A stretch of 64,000 bases of DNA from Magnolia sinica. Lineage: Eukaryota; Streptophyta; Magnoliopsida; Magnoliales; Magnoliaceae. The stretch lies in assembly GCF_029962835.1 (NCBI RefSeq), contig NC_080574.1:28308001-28372000 (forward strand), written 5' to 3'. Below the pieces are notes generated by a model. The model made no database searches and was not told the origin of the DNA. It worked only from the letters and a program-made list of their open reading frames with translations. Shown piece after piece: positions 44,098-56,387 of this stretch. Position numbers and translations under genes: made by a program. Every line of letters begins with the position of its first letter. The stretch's first letter is position 1.

Positions 44098-44924
44098 CAT
44101 TCAGATCCAATCTTGGGAAGTAGGGGTGTGGAGCAGAGAGAGTTTGTTTGAATTTTTATTCGTTTAATTTCTATTTTTTTATGATTATTTTTAAGAGATT
44201 TAACCTCATCATGTTGGGCTAAACCTCCTAGCTAGGGCTAAGCGTGATGGGGAGACCTTTTGCTTGTGTTTTTATTTAGGTTGAATTGAACTTGATACTA
44301 GTTTGATTATGGGAATGCTTTTAATTTTTAATGGTCTGCTGTGACTGAAATTATAATGGGTCTGCAATAGCTTTGAGCATGTTCCTTGCCTTATTTTGAT
44401 TATGACGTCAAGAAACCCTGTTGTTCACCATCGTCTCCTAGGCATGGTTGGATGTTGCTATCCTTCCTAACCTTCATATCATGTTGTTTGGTTGGTAATT
44501 AGTTTAATTCTGTTATTTACTTTGTCTCCTGGACATGGTTTGGTGATGGAATCCATTCTAATTCATATACCTTTCATCTTTTTAAAACTATATCAAAGGA
44601 AGTTTAGTTTAATTTTCATGGTTACACCCTTCAATTGGATGAAGATGAACTCTAAGTCTAGTTGAGTTTCTGATGCAGGCATAAGATATCCCTGATCTCT
44701 ACAAGTGGATCCTCTGAATCCCTAGTTTCCTTCCTCTGAATTCCTTAAGTTTTAGATTAGTATTTCACCATTATTCCTCAAAATCATTCGATTTAAATTT
44801 CATCTTAATCTAGTTCTAGTTCTTGTTAGTTTCAGATTACGTACAGGTTTCAGTCCCTTGGGATTCGACCTCGGTCTCACCGAGTTTAGTATTACATCAC
44901 AACCCTATACTTGGGGAGTGAACA
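42731..44924 (+). repeat. Solo LTR, 2.2 kb, gypsy-like family also present at 57251-61451
   Basis: TGTTGAGAGTCAAATATTGC at the start and CTTGGGGAGTGAACA at the end, flanked by a perfect 5-bp duplication TTGAA (42726-42730 and 44925-44929). It aligns along its length with 57251-59476, including GAACATGGTACT, CACCGGATGG, GATTCGACCTCGGTCTCACC and CAACCCTATACTTGGGGAG. A GA microsatellite lies at 44052-44096. It is the product of LTR-LTR recombination, inserted in the minus-strand Copia element. Confidence 0.9.
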
Positions 44925-44929
44925 TTGAA

Positions 44930-47850
44930 CCAATTATTCCTAGATAATAGAGTTGGAGAAACCACACACATATTCGCTATGTATTTGTTAGAGTTCTCAC
45001 AATCTTGCTTAGCACAATTAATGGCCACGTGCTTATCATATTTCGTGAACGATCCCGAGAGAAAACTCTTAACTCTCATGAGAGACAGTACCATCTCTAC
45101 GTTCATATAGGTGAAATCCTTCTAGTGTTTCTGTTACTATAAGACACTTGTCCTGTAGACTGGATTTCATTAAGAGTTCTAAGACTCAACCATCTTTCGT
45201 AACGCTTAGCACTTATCTATTATGGATGAGGTTTTATAATTTAGTACTGAAAAGCTTTCCACATAACAGTGACTTATTTTTACCCATTAAACCCGAAATT
45301 ATAGATTTTATGATTTTAGGTTGGGTTACCATCAATGGTGGAACTTTGGTTGAAGAGTTTTAACCCCATCCCTCTAGATGTAGCATTTACTACCTTTCTC
45401 GGTAGAGGTTTAGCGAAAGGGTCTACCAGGTTATTGCTTGATTTTATATAGAAAATAACAATGATTCCATCTCGAATCAATTGTCTGACATAATCATGTC
45501 GAAGACTGATATGTCTAGACTTACCATTATATGTGCCACTATAGGCTCTAGCTAATGTGGCTTCACTATCACAATATAGTGACACTGCCGAAATAGACTT
45601 TACACAAAAATGAATTTCTAATAGAAGATTCCTTAGCCACTCAGCCTCCTTGCCTGTTGTAACCAGGGCTATGAATTCATACTCCATAGTCGAGTCTGTT
45701 ATGAAAGTCTATTTCTTGGATCCCCAAGATACAGCTGCACTTCCTAGGGTGAATATCCACCCTGTAGTATACTTGTTGTCCCCTGCACTCGATATCTAGC
45801 TCGCATCGGTATATACTTCTAATACGGCTAGAAATTCTGAATAAAATAGTACTAAGTCATTGGTTACTTTTAAGTAACCAAGTACTCTATTAATTGCATT
45901 CCAGTATTCAGTACTGGGGTTACTAGTAAACCTACTAAGTTTACTCACAGCATATGTAATATCAGGTCTAGTGCATTACATATCATACATAAGACTCCTT
46001 ATAACACTCGCATATTCCAATCGTGTAACTGTTCTTCCGTTATTCTTTTTTAGTTTGATACTTGGATCAAATGAGGTCTTTGCTTCTTTTATATTTAGAT
46101 AGTTAAACTTGTGTAGTATCTTCTCAATATAATGAGATTGACACAAAGTATAATTCTCACAATATTTTTTAACTTTGATACCTAGGATAGTATCAACTTA
46201 TCCAAGATCCTTCATTTTGAATACAGAAGATAGAAACCTCTTTGTTTTAGTCACACCTTCCATTTTATTACTTATTATTAACATGTCATCAACATATAGA
46301 CAAATAATAATGATACAACTACTATCTACTTTAGAATATATGCATTTGTCAGCAACATTATGTATGAAACCATGAGATAGTATTTTGGAATCAAACTTCT
46401 CATGTCATTATTTTGGTGCTTGTTTTAATCTATACAAAGATTTGACTAATCTACATACTTTATTTTCATTTTCTGGTAGAACGAATGCTTCAGGTTGTTC
46501 CATGTATACCTCCTCATTGAGGTCATCATTCAGGAATGTAGTCTTTACATCTATTGGTAGATGAAGATGATGTATTGAAGCTATTGCAAATAATGTCCTA
46601 ATAGATGTTATCCTAGCTATAGGAGAGTATGTGTCAATGTAATATATCCCTTTTTTATCTAAAATTCTTAGTTACTAATCGAGCTTTAAAGGTTTGGATA
46701 GTCCCATCAGTGTGATATTTCTTTCTAAATACCCACTTACAAATGGGCCTAGAACCTGAAGGTAAGTTTACTAGTTCCCATGTTTGATTTAACATTATGG
46801 ATTTCATTTCATCATTTATAGCTTCTTTTCAGAAAGCTGAGTTTCTAGAGGATACAACCTCTTTATATGTTTTAGGATTATCTTCTATAGTCATCACTAT
46901 AAGTATTTTTCTTATAACATTTTCTCTATCTCCTTTTACAAGATGGAAAATGATGCGTTGTGAGTCTATGTAGTCATCTCCTAGACTCTTCTCTACTCTT
47001 GTCCTTTGACTCCTATGAGGTTCAAGAGGAGCTTCCATTATTTGTGGAGTTGTGTTATCTGGTTCTCTATCAGGAGTTTGGACTTCATTATCCTTTGACT
47101 CCAAGGATAGTGAGTTCTCAAAGAACTCAATGTCTCTTTATTCTATTATTGTATTATACTCTATATCTAGAAGTCTATAAGCATTACTATTTTGTACATA
47201 CCCTACAAAAATGCACTTCATAGCTCTTGGTCCTAACTTAGTTCTTTTTGGATCAGGAGTTCTGCAGTATGCAAGACACCCCCACACTTTTAGATATCCT
47301 AGGTTAGGTTTTCTACCTCTCCATGTTTCATATGGAGATATTTTATATTTTTTAGATGAAATTCTGTTTCATATATGGCACGCTACAAGCAGTGCCTCAC
47401 CCCATTGACTTAGTGGCAACTTTGCTCTTATCAGCATTGAGTTGATCATCTCTACTAATGTTCTATTCTTTCTTTCAGCTATTCCATTTTGTTGAGGATT
47501 GTATGACGCAGTATAATGATGTATTAGTCCATGTTCTTCAAGGAAATTATCAAATTTATTGGAGACGTATTCTCCTCCTCTATCGCTACGGAGAATTTTT
47601 ATCTTCTTATTTAGTTGATTCTCTACTTCTGCTTTATATATTTTAAACATGTTCAATGCTTCATCTTTTTTCGTTAATAGATAAACATACACATATCTAG
47701 AACAATCATCTATAAAAATTATGAAGTACTGTTTACCTCCACAAGTCCCATACATGGCTTTATATATCAAGCTTCTGCTAGAGTGTCCTAACCTCACCTT
47801 TTTTTCATTGAATGATTGTTGTTGCTTTTTCTTTCTTGAGTGTACCATGG
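44930..47850 (-). mobile_element. Copia pol remnant: integrase, reverse transcriptase, RNase H
   Basis: From right to left: integrase core (YFIIFIDDCSRYVYVYLL, LRSDRGGEYVSNKFDNFL, YNPQQNGIAERKNRTLVEMI), a charged linker (PHRSQRTRVEKSLGDDYI), the reverse transcriptase end (CLYVDDMLIISN, then ATRPDI-like CTRPDITYAVSKLSRF) and RNase H (MEYEFIALVTTGKEAEWL, SRHISLRHDYVRQLI, NLVDPFAKPL). It belongs to the element 30558-47850. It is broken, with several breaks. Confidence 0.9.
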
Positions 47851-49526
47851 TTAAAATACTTGAAGAGTCGAGCTGACTTATTCAGCTGAATCGACTAAAG
47901 TCAACTAGGGCAATTGGGGGTTGGTGACTTTTATCAAGGCAAAAGGAATCCATATGAAGGACTAATCCCCCTTTCATAAATTGCCTAATCTCCTTGTTTG
48001 TCGATGGTTAAGTAGTCTGGCAAATCTTCACATATCTAGTTATAATCTAACTATTTTGGTACTTGGGGTCATTAAAGTGTTCAGTTCTATTCGAGTCGAA
48101 TATGATTCTAGCACACCTGCCATTTATTGGCACACTTGGCATCTACATATCCCACACACATAAGCAAAATTGAGTCATTCATTGTACATGTGGCATTGTG
48201 TCTAGATTGAATAACAACAGTATGGAGTATAAGTCAACTAAGACCAGTCATGGAACCATGGTGGGGACAATTGTCCTAGTCATCATTGGGCTCGGCACAC
48301 GGACAGTGAAATGTAAGGAAAGAAAGACCTCAGCGTTCCGTTTTCACAGCGATAACATCACAGCAAGGTAAGCCATCTATTCTTTCAAATCTCCATATCT
48401 AATGCACAGCAAGGTCCTTCGGCATTCCAACATTAGTAGATCTTACATGAAAACCTTACTACATAAAATTTCAATGTTTAACAGCCATAGTAAATGGTAT
48501 CTTTTTAAAAAATAACCGTACTCGTCGGATAAGCGGGCCCGACATTAGAAGACAAGTGTAATTGGTGGACATGCCAATTATATTTCCGAGATCGTAGTTA
48601 GAAGAGGGCCCTACTTGTGTGCTCATTTATTTTTGTAGGAGAAATTGGAACTCTTGATTTGTAAGTCTTGGACTACCAAGTCCTGGAATATGAACAAGTG
48701 CATTGCCTAGTTCACATCCTAGGTTACAATTTTGCAAGTTTGATGTTTAGTTGATACCTCTTTTAAATTGGTGGAAGTAAATCTTGAAGTATAGCATTTT
48801 AGAAGTTCATGTGGTATCGATTGTACAATTATGTGCATTCCACAACCACATGACACTCCGAACCAAGGTATACAATAATGATAATAGTTATTATCATTAT
48901 CATGCAAGTAGTAAGGACCAAAATCCAGGTTATGATTTATAATTTAAATATTCATAATTATAATTTCATAAAAATTACATAACACCAAACCATATATTCA
49001 TAAAATATTAAATGTCACTACAATAACTTAAACTTCCTTTTATACTTTCACTGCATTGTAAGTCATTTTCTATAACAATCACTGCAAGGTCCATTACCAA
49101 TACTATGTTCCAAATTGATGGGAACATACTCTAGATATACACACCATGACCTAGTGAGATGGTATTTGACGCAGGGATGAACATGATGAGGTCGATCACC
49201 GTCTTCCTCAAGGATAACTACTCCGAATTTATAGAGTTTATCTGGACTCCTTACAAAGACTTCTCGAATCCACGAGGAAAAGAAATAGAAATAATTCTAA
49301 AATATTTAAAATAAATTTGTTGATAATTGATAAATGAGTCTACAACCCTTTAAATAGGAATACCAAAACTTAGAAAAAGCTTAGGAATTAAACTATAACT
49401 AGAACTCCCTAAAATTCGTAACTTACTATAAATAATAAATTTTCTATTTATAGTAAGTGTCCTATGTGGCTTAACAACGTTATTCTCCTAACTTTTCTAA
49501 ACACTCATGATATTGGATACAACTCC
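47851..49526. other. No gene recognised
   Basis: About 1.7 kb of AT-rich sequence between the broken Copia end and the 4.46-kb solo LTR. The stretch 49171-49290 (CAAGGATAACTACTCCGAAT, then ACTTCTCGAATCCACGAGG) looks like part of a dispersed repeat, but I cannot assign it. Confidence 0.5.
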
Positions 49527-49531
49527 TAAAT

Positions 49532-52500
49532 TATAAGACCCGACCCGAGTGCATGTATGTGTATGAGTGTGCATTTCATTTCTCTTGTTCCCGCGGTCCT
49601 ACCGGTCGAATCCCGGCGACCCGCAACCCCCGGATGGTGTTTGTGGTCATTCTTAAGTCCGATCATGTAGACCCGACTCGAATCGAGCTGAAACCTATGC
49701 CATCTTGTTCGCATCCTTGTTGAGGTTCTTACGCCACGTCTTGTGCATCCATCCGATGTGTGGATTATAAGTTGTGTGCATCTCATTTCTAGCCTTTGAT
49801 CATGATCATGTGGCCCACCTAGTGTGAAGAACACATTTTTTAAGGTGGCCCACTCCCTCTTATGCAATTTCCATTACACACCACCCATACACCACCCAAA
49901 GTTCCATATCCTACACTACCCACTACCCAAACACCACCCATCCCTAGTCTATCGCTCCCATATAGACCTTCTTTTGCTAGCTCATCATGAGCTCTCTAAC
50001 CAAGTCACCCTTTCCTAGAGAGAAACCATGACGGTTTTGCTTCTCAAGCCACCTAGCAATGATGGTTTTCCTACAACCATCCCTCTCTCTTCTCTCCCTC
50101 TCATTTTCTCCCTTCTCATTCTCATTCTCCTAAACTAGAGAAGGTAGGACGTCCACACCAATCCAACCCTTTTCTCCTCCATTTCCTCTCAATCTATCCA
50201 TCTCAATCCCACCTCATCCATCAATCTTGATTCCTTGGAGCATTAGGAGCTTGGTGATCTAAGTTTTGGTGAAGATCTTTAGGTGGGTGCTCCTCTAAAT
50301 GTACACATTCGTTTCCATAGCTTAGATCTTCTCTTTTCCTCCTTTGGAAAGTGTAGAACCCACCAATCAATGGTGGAGATCCTACACAATCCCTTGGATA
50401 TGGCCAAATGACCTACCTTATACATGCATATTCCATGCATGGGGTTTTTCCTTTATGGGCCCCATCATGGAGGTTTCTTCCAATTTCATAGCATGATGGG
50501 TTATCTAGACCCTAGCATCATGGGCATCCCAACCATTCACTTAAATATAGATCATGCATGATGAAGATCCATGATGTAATATGAATGTGAATGAAATGTG
50601 TAGGTGTGATTGTGTTGGGGAAGGCTTAATAGTGGCGGAGCCTTCTCCCTATGGCTGGGATGTTCTTCCTCTTCTCTTTCTTTTCTTTTATTTTTGATGA
50701 TGATGAGTGTGGCCCACTTGGTGGGCCTGGATTGTCTAGAAGGCCCAGCTAGGGTGGGACGCCCATACCTCCCTACACCATGGTTTTGGGTGTCCCATTT
50801 GCTGACTTTAATTGATGCATGCAAGTGAGGTAATCTTGAACTTGATTTGGAAATTTATGGGGCCCCCTTAGGGTGGGCCATAGCACCTAGTTTTGGGGTA
50901 ATCCCCTTTTTAATTAACTCATACATTTAATTTAATCCAAGTGTATGTTGCTGTCCAGAATTCTTTGGACAGTTTCTGGTTGATTTTGGACCAGATTTTG
51001 GGACTGTTTGAGGAACTTTTCTTACCCATCAAATATACTTTTCTAAAAGGTGGGGATCCCATCTTGATGTCCCCAAATTTCAGACCCATCTAACCTTGAT
51101 TGAGGTCCCAAAGGTGTGGCCCAAGTGAGGTGGACAGTCTGGATTTTCTGGACCGTTCTAGCAACGTGTCAGTTTGAAAATCTTTGATTATAAAATAACT
51201 TTTGCATTGGTGGGCCACTTCTGTGGACCCCACCTTGTGGTATACATATGAGGGGATGTAAAAACCAATTTTTCCCAATTTTTAGAGGCCTTCAGTCTAC
51301 ACCATTGGAAGCTCAGATCACGGCCAGCCTAAATTTTACTTTAACCAGATTTTTGGGTAGGCAGTTTTCTTTTAATTCAAATAAATACTTTCATAATTCA
51401 ATAAAATCTAAAATTTTGTCAGGGGGTGACCCACCCATGATAGGACCCACCTACCAAATTCCGAGGCTAATGGACCCCTGACCGATCTTCAGCAAGGGCT
51501 GGACCGGCCCACCAGGCTGGATGCCCAAGGCTGGGACGTCCAGCATGGGCTGGCCGTGCACCCTCTTTTAGGCCCACCTTGATGTGTTTTGTATCCACAC
51601 AGTTCATCCAGATTGTGGTCCACATGGGACGTGGCCCACTTCCCTATGGGATGTCCACATATGGGACCCACTTTGATGTCCATTGGGGCAGCCGCCCATG
51701 GCCCCATGGACCGCCCAAGCAAGGACGCCCAGGCCCATTGGGCTGCTGCTGGACGTCCAGTCTAGTAGCATGACCACCTGATTTAGGTGTTTCATGCACT
51801 TCATTCATCTGGTGGGGCCCACAGTGATGTGTGTGGGTCACCAGTAAATTATAATTTTATAAATTGATTTTTTATTGCTAGACTCCAGCAGTCCCAGAAA
51901 ACAGGTGGGCTGGAATTCCAGCAATAGGCCCAAACTGGCTGCCCTTAATGGCATGTTTTGGGGCAGCATGGCCCACCAGATTTAAGGATGTTATATGCAC
52001 ATATCTTGCCATTTCTCTGATGTGCCTTTGGGCTTAATTAGTGCACACTTGAGGCCCACCCCAGTTGGATTTTTACTGGATCAATGCTCATAGTTAATTG
52101 TTGGATTTCCCTAGGCCTTTTTGTCCTGGAACTTTCTAGATAGACCCTTTGACCTTTGGGCCTATATTTACTACTTATTATGATGGGTTTTTGGGCCATA
52201 ATATGCAAGTAGTTGGGCCCTTGGTTGCCCACCAAAATAACCTTGTACTTGGGCTAAGTTGTGAGTCTCAACTCACTTGAAATAAGTATAAGGATTGCCC
52301 CTATAGTTAGATTACCAGGCTGCCCATTAGGCCCACCACAATATGTGGGTTTATGACCTTTATGGTTGGGCCCAAACCTTGCTTGATGGCCCACCATATT
52401 TCCTATGTGTTGGGCTTGGTGTATAGCCCACTAAGCCATGGATTGCTTAGGCCTTGGGCCTTGTTTCATATTTGAGTAGTGGCGGGTTACCTTTTGGGAC

Positions 52501-53987
52501 CCAGTTGAGGTTGGATGTCCTCCTTGGTGGCCCTAAGGTGGGCCCATGGGTTGCTATGGGTGGTTTAAGGCCCACCATAGGCCTTCGTTAGGACCGCTCA
52601 TTCCTTTAGGCTTATATATTACCCTCCTTAGCTTTGTGGGCTACCCCAAAGTATTAAGCCCCCACTAGAAGATTGTTCCTTAGATTAACTGTCTAAGTAC
52701 CTAGACTTGATTCCCTCATTGAGAAGGAGGAGTATGTTCCAAGTCATCATCGTCGTATGGCGCACCCTCATGACCCATATGCATCATGGTGTGTTTGGAT
52801 TTCATTTGTGTGTGGTCATTGGGTTGATATGATAGAGGGATGGAGTTTTCCCCTCTTGTGCACATTGAGTGCTTGGAGCTATCGCATGATTGGTATGCGT
52901 GATTCATACATTTGGCATCACATTTCATGGATATTATTGCCTTTGCTTCATCAGGGCCTTACCTCCACAGGGATATTCGTAGATGACTGTATGTGGACAC
53001 CGAAAATATAGTATTTAAGCATTTGGGGTGCATAGGATATCCCTGGGCAAAAGCCCCTAAACCTTCAAGGTACCTAAAGGACGCCTCAACGCCATGACCG
53101 AGTGAAAATTATGAGCGCTCGAGTGCCTTACACCGTTAGGCCGCGTCTCCCACTGTCGTGAAGTCGGTTGAGATGGGAGCCTGAGTGAGTGGGCATTATT
53201 AGGTTGAATCTGACCAGCTCGTGAATGGGTCCGCTACCGTCGAGCCTTGCTGGTGATTGGCTGTCCACAGGCGGGTAGTGTGGTCTCTTACGCTCATTTG
53301 ATTGTGCGGTCTTGAAAGCGGCAGTCATCCTGTAGTGCATTAGACCCCGGTGATATTTTTTATGATGGAACTGTATTGGATATGTGGACTGGTTATGAGC
53401 ATTGACATTACTTCGCATTACATTGGTATCGGCTGTGTAAGCCTTATTGCATTGCATAGCCTTGGTATGGCTTCCTGCATTCATGGCTTAGCCTTAGTAA
53501 GGCTAGTGATATTGACATTGAGCATGTTTCCCTTCTGCATCCCCTATTATTCTTTTGCGCACCATTGTCACACACTTTCACCACCTTATAAGCTTTCTAT
53601 AAGCTTATGCATGATTGATGCGTGCAGGAGATCCTAGGTTGGCGTCTTAGCAGCGGAGTTTGGATAGGAGTTGAGCCGAGGATCCCGGTGTTGCAGATCT
53701 TCCCTTCTTTCTTCTATTATCATATGTATTTCCTTCAGCCCTGTATCTAAAGTTCAAATTTATAGTGGATTTTGCTATGTGTTCCTTTGTTATTTCTAAG
53801 ATTTACTTGCTGTGATCTTTGGTATGCTCGTATTGGAATGGATGTATGATTATGAAAATCCTCCTTGTAGGATTCTAGGATCAGAACCTGCTTCAGGAGC
53901 TGAGAATGGGATACTACGGAGGCTATTGCGGCCAGAACCGGCTATCGGGTTCCTTGTGAGTCCGGTTATCGAGTCTGGAGCGTAATA
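49532..53987. repeat. Probable 4.46-kb solo LTR (gypsy type)
   Basis: A noncoding block flanked by a perfect 5-bp duplication TAAAT (49527-49531 and 53988-53992). It begins TATAAGACCCGACCCG and ends GGAGCGTAATA. The terminal dinucleotides have drifted from the canonical TG...CA, as expected if an old methylated copy decayed. The interior has many GGCCCACC and GGGCCCA segments and no coding similarity. LTRs of this length are known from Tekay/Del-type chromoviruses, but the lineage is inference. Confidence 0.65.
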
Positions 53988-54145
53988 TAAATCCCAACAA
54001 ATGAAGAGTTATAATCAAACTAAAACTTACTAAAAATAGTAAAAATGGAAATAAACATGAAATTCGACCGTCGATATGATGGAATCTCGCAAATTCCGCA
54101 TGGGTAATTCGGCATAGCCGGGTTGGTTGGCTAAAGTAGCTCGTC

Positions 54146-54367
54146 CTATCCCAAAATCATATATGATACATCGAGTAACTCATTCCAGTTTGCGAGATAT
54201 GCCTGTTTTAAGGTTCTAATGGTCTTGATGACTTCTGCCTCCGATCGGGCCTTCTCTAATCCATCTTGGATGTGAAAGTGTCCGCGACCCCACTCTACAT
54301 CAGTATTGCACTTTGGACAGACATCAGGTGGTGGTTGCATATGAAAGAGGGGAGTTACAAATCTCAT
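54146..54367 (-). CDS. Unrecognised 73-residue ORF with a CxxC pair
   Basis: I do not recognise it. The product begins MRFVTPLFHMQPPPDVCPKC and has one CxxC pair, then a mixed-charge, probably helical segment (GLEKARSEAEVIKTIRTLKQ) and a Trp-rich end. There is no partner Cys pair, so a complete zinc site is not evident. It may be the remnant of a longer reading frame of an unidentified transposon or gene. No clear promoter or neighbouring exon is visible. Coding status is doubtful. Confidence 0.25.
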   Translation of the reverse strand: MRFVTPLFHMQPPPDVCPKCNTDVEWGRGHFHIQDGLEKARSEAEVIKTIRTLKQAYLANWNELLDVSYMILG

Positions 54368-54618
54368 GGTTCAATAATCCCTTTGCTTGTCCCCCTTATA
54401 TGATGACATTGGGATTATGAATTCTCCAATAACAAAATAAGTTCAAAGTGCAATTCGTGAGCGCATGACATTTTCTGACCAATTTCAAGTAGGCCCGTGA
54501 GCTAATTTTGCACTACAAGAAAAGAAAGGAGACTACAACAGTTTTAAGTGACATATATGGAGAAGATGGTTGATAAGGATTTGTCTCATATGTATCCAGA
54601 GCATGTGAGCTACTTTTA

Positions 54619-54734
54619 GATGTCGGTATGTAAAGTCATGTTAAGAAGGATATTATTGTTGTGGTGCCTAATGGCAAAGATGTCGGTATGTCAAGCCATG
54701 TAAAGAAGGATATTGTTGTTGTGGTGCCTAATGG
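54619..54734 (+). repeat. 60-base tandem duplication
   Basis: Two units starting GATGTCGGTATGT and ending GTGGTGCCTAATGG, about 93% alike. The period is 20 codons and one frame reads HVKKDIVVVVPNG in the second unit, so this may be worn coding sequence. Confidence 0.75.
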
Positions 54735-55044
54735 TATTCTTGTTTTTGTCCTCAATTTACGTTGGAGCAATACAAACAATGGGCCTTAATGGGATCTCCA
54801 CAAGGAGTTACGGATGTATAAAGAAGCTATTCTTCTTCAGATAGGTGAACACTACGCTACATGATATTTGATATTTAAACACTGCTGTAGATCTACCATT
54901 GTCTGAACTCTAGACCTAGATATTAGGATTAAGTGACTAGTACCATTGGGCCACAGGTCTAATCTGTGAATATTGTTGAGGCAACAATTTAACATACTTG
55001 TGAGTTGTAATCAATCATTCCCCACTAGTATCCTGAGAACTTTT

Positions 55045-55185
55045 GGTGGTGCAGCGTCAGGAAAATTCACACCATTTGGTGCATTTTGCACAGGAGTTGC
55101 TGGTGGTGCAGCATCAGGGAAGACTACTCTCTGTGACATGATCATTGAGCAACTTCATGACCAGCGTGTTGTCCTTGTCAAGCAA
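55045..55185 (+). pseudogene. Uridine kinase-like gene fragment with repeated P-loop
   Basis: The frame GVAGGAASGKTTLCDMIIEQ then LHDQRVVLVKQ matches the P-loop exon of plant uridine kinase/uracil phosphoribosyltransferase-like (UKL) proteins, which read GGTASGKTTVCDMIIQQLHD and continue NQDSFY. The match ends at a GTAATT donor exactly where that exon ends in relatives. Upstream, GGAASGK is repeated 57 bases earlier (GGTGGTGCAGCGTCAGGAAA at 55045 and the same with two changes at 55102), separated by sequence unlike the family. Lys replaces the usual Asn before Gln. No following exon (DSFYH, NFDHPD) was found up to 56387. A live protein would phosphorylate uridine in pyrimidine salvage. This looks like a gene fragment. 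Confidence 0.65.
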
Positions 55186-56387
55186 GTAATTTTCTGCTCC
55201 CAAATGCCTGTTCATTTTGACCTTTTGATCATTAACAATTGATCCATTGAGGAAAAAAAGGGGGGGAAAATAAAAAAGAGAGATGTTAATGTTGAAGTTC
55301 GACAAGCCCTTCTTCGGGTTAAATGAGTTTGAGTTTGGACTTTTTTCTATATAGCCACTGGAGGATAGACTGATATCATAAAGGTGGTACTTGTGCTCTC
55401 ATCTTAAATTCAGTTTGGTGTCATACAATTTTTCCTATCCATTTGACGTCAAAGCAAGTTTTTCTCTTTTTTTTTTTCTATATATATTTTTTTTCTCCAA
55501 ACCCAATAGAGTGCTTTGCCAGAAAAGTGTATAGTAGTTGCAACAACTAATGCGAGTGAAGGGACTGTTACAATCAGTTGTGGGTTTTAATTTGTGTGTT
55601 TATATGTACATATGAATGTGTATGTATGTATGTGTGGAAATTTGTAAGTTTTGAGTGTTGGAGGTAATATACAACAATGGATTCTGATTTGGGTTTTCAA
55701 TATTTCATTGTGGTTGCCTTCTTTTTTCAAGAGGTTGTTTGATTTTTTGTGGAATTTGATTGATGGGTCTGATTTAAATCATGGGTTTGGTAATGGGTTT
55801 ATAATCTAATGCAGTTTTCCGCATAATCTTTTAGGGCGAATGGTTTTTGTATTTAATTTTTTAAAATGATTTGAATGATGGATTTGGTATGAGTGTTCTC
55901 AACCTGGTATTTAATCGGTAGTGATTTGACTGTTGGGTTTCATACAACTTTTTAGGTATTTAATTGTTGTTTTCCATTGGCAGTGAGATCACGATAGAGT
56001 TCAATGACTGCTCAAAACAAGTCGGTGCCTATGTACATTGTATGGGCAAGTTGGGTATGTGGCAGGCCATAATTGTCATTCAAGCAGAGGAGTGAATCTA
56101 GACCCATTAAGCAAGTGGTCAAAAGTAAGAATTGCCTGAAATTTCATTTACTTTTTCATTTGTTACTGCACATTGAACATTCTAAGTAAAATGTTCAGTT
56201 ACATGTATTTATATGAATGATGATTTTGCAGATATATTTTGTTTTTCAATCTGGCAACGAAAAGATTTATGACTCTTATATTTTCCTGGCAGGGATTTGA
56301 GGTCTTGTTGGGATTTGAGGCCCTATCCTACATAAATGCAGGGAAACATTTTTAACCATTGCAATTTAATTCACTCCCATATCATGT
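55186..56387. other. No gene recognised
   Basis: AT-rich sequence with short G/T-rich stretches, searched for later uridine kinase exons without success. It ends at the Copia LTR. Confidence 0.5.

Larger units (their letters stand above)
30558..47850 (-). mobile_element. Copia element (minus strand), 5' part missing, with two nested gypsy insertions
   Basis: On the minus strand: integrase core (about 47850-47369), linker, reverse transcriptase with LYVDDMLI, RNase H (45690-45316), a purine tract CAAGTGGGAGAT (42572-42583) and a 3' LTR (42571 down to 30558). Gag, protease and 5' LTR are not found. The Tat gypsy 31644-42519 lies within the 3' LTR and the solo LTR 42731-44924 lies between RNase H and the purine tract. 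It is broken, with several breaks in pol. Its LTR ends about 1.2 kb upstream of the PYRD start codon. Confidence 0.88.
53993..54972. other. Flank of the solo LTR with one unassigned ORF
   Basis: The sequence resumes the context left of 49527. It contains the short minus-strand ORF 54146-54367 and a 60-base tandem duplication at 54619-54734. Nothing else is recognised. Confidence 0.5.

Noticed and set aside
49532-53987. Protein-coding genes in the GGGCCCA-rich block
   Set aside because: All frames are short with no similarity. The flanking TAAAT duplication and LTR-like layout explain the block better.
2462-55185. Pyrimidine gene cluster (PYRD plus uridine kinase)
   Set aside because: The uridine kinase-like piece is a fragment 26 kb away beyond several transposons. 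There is no sign of functional linkage.
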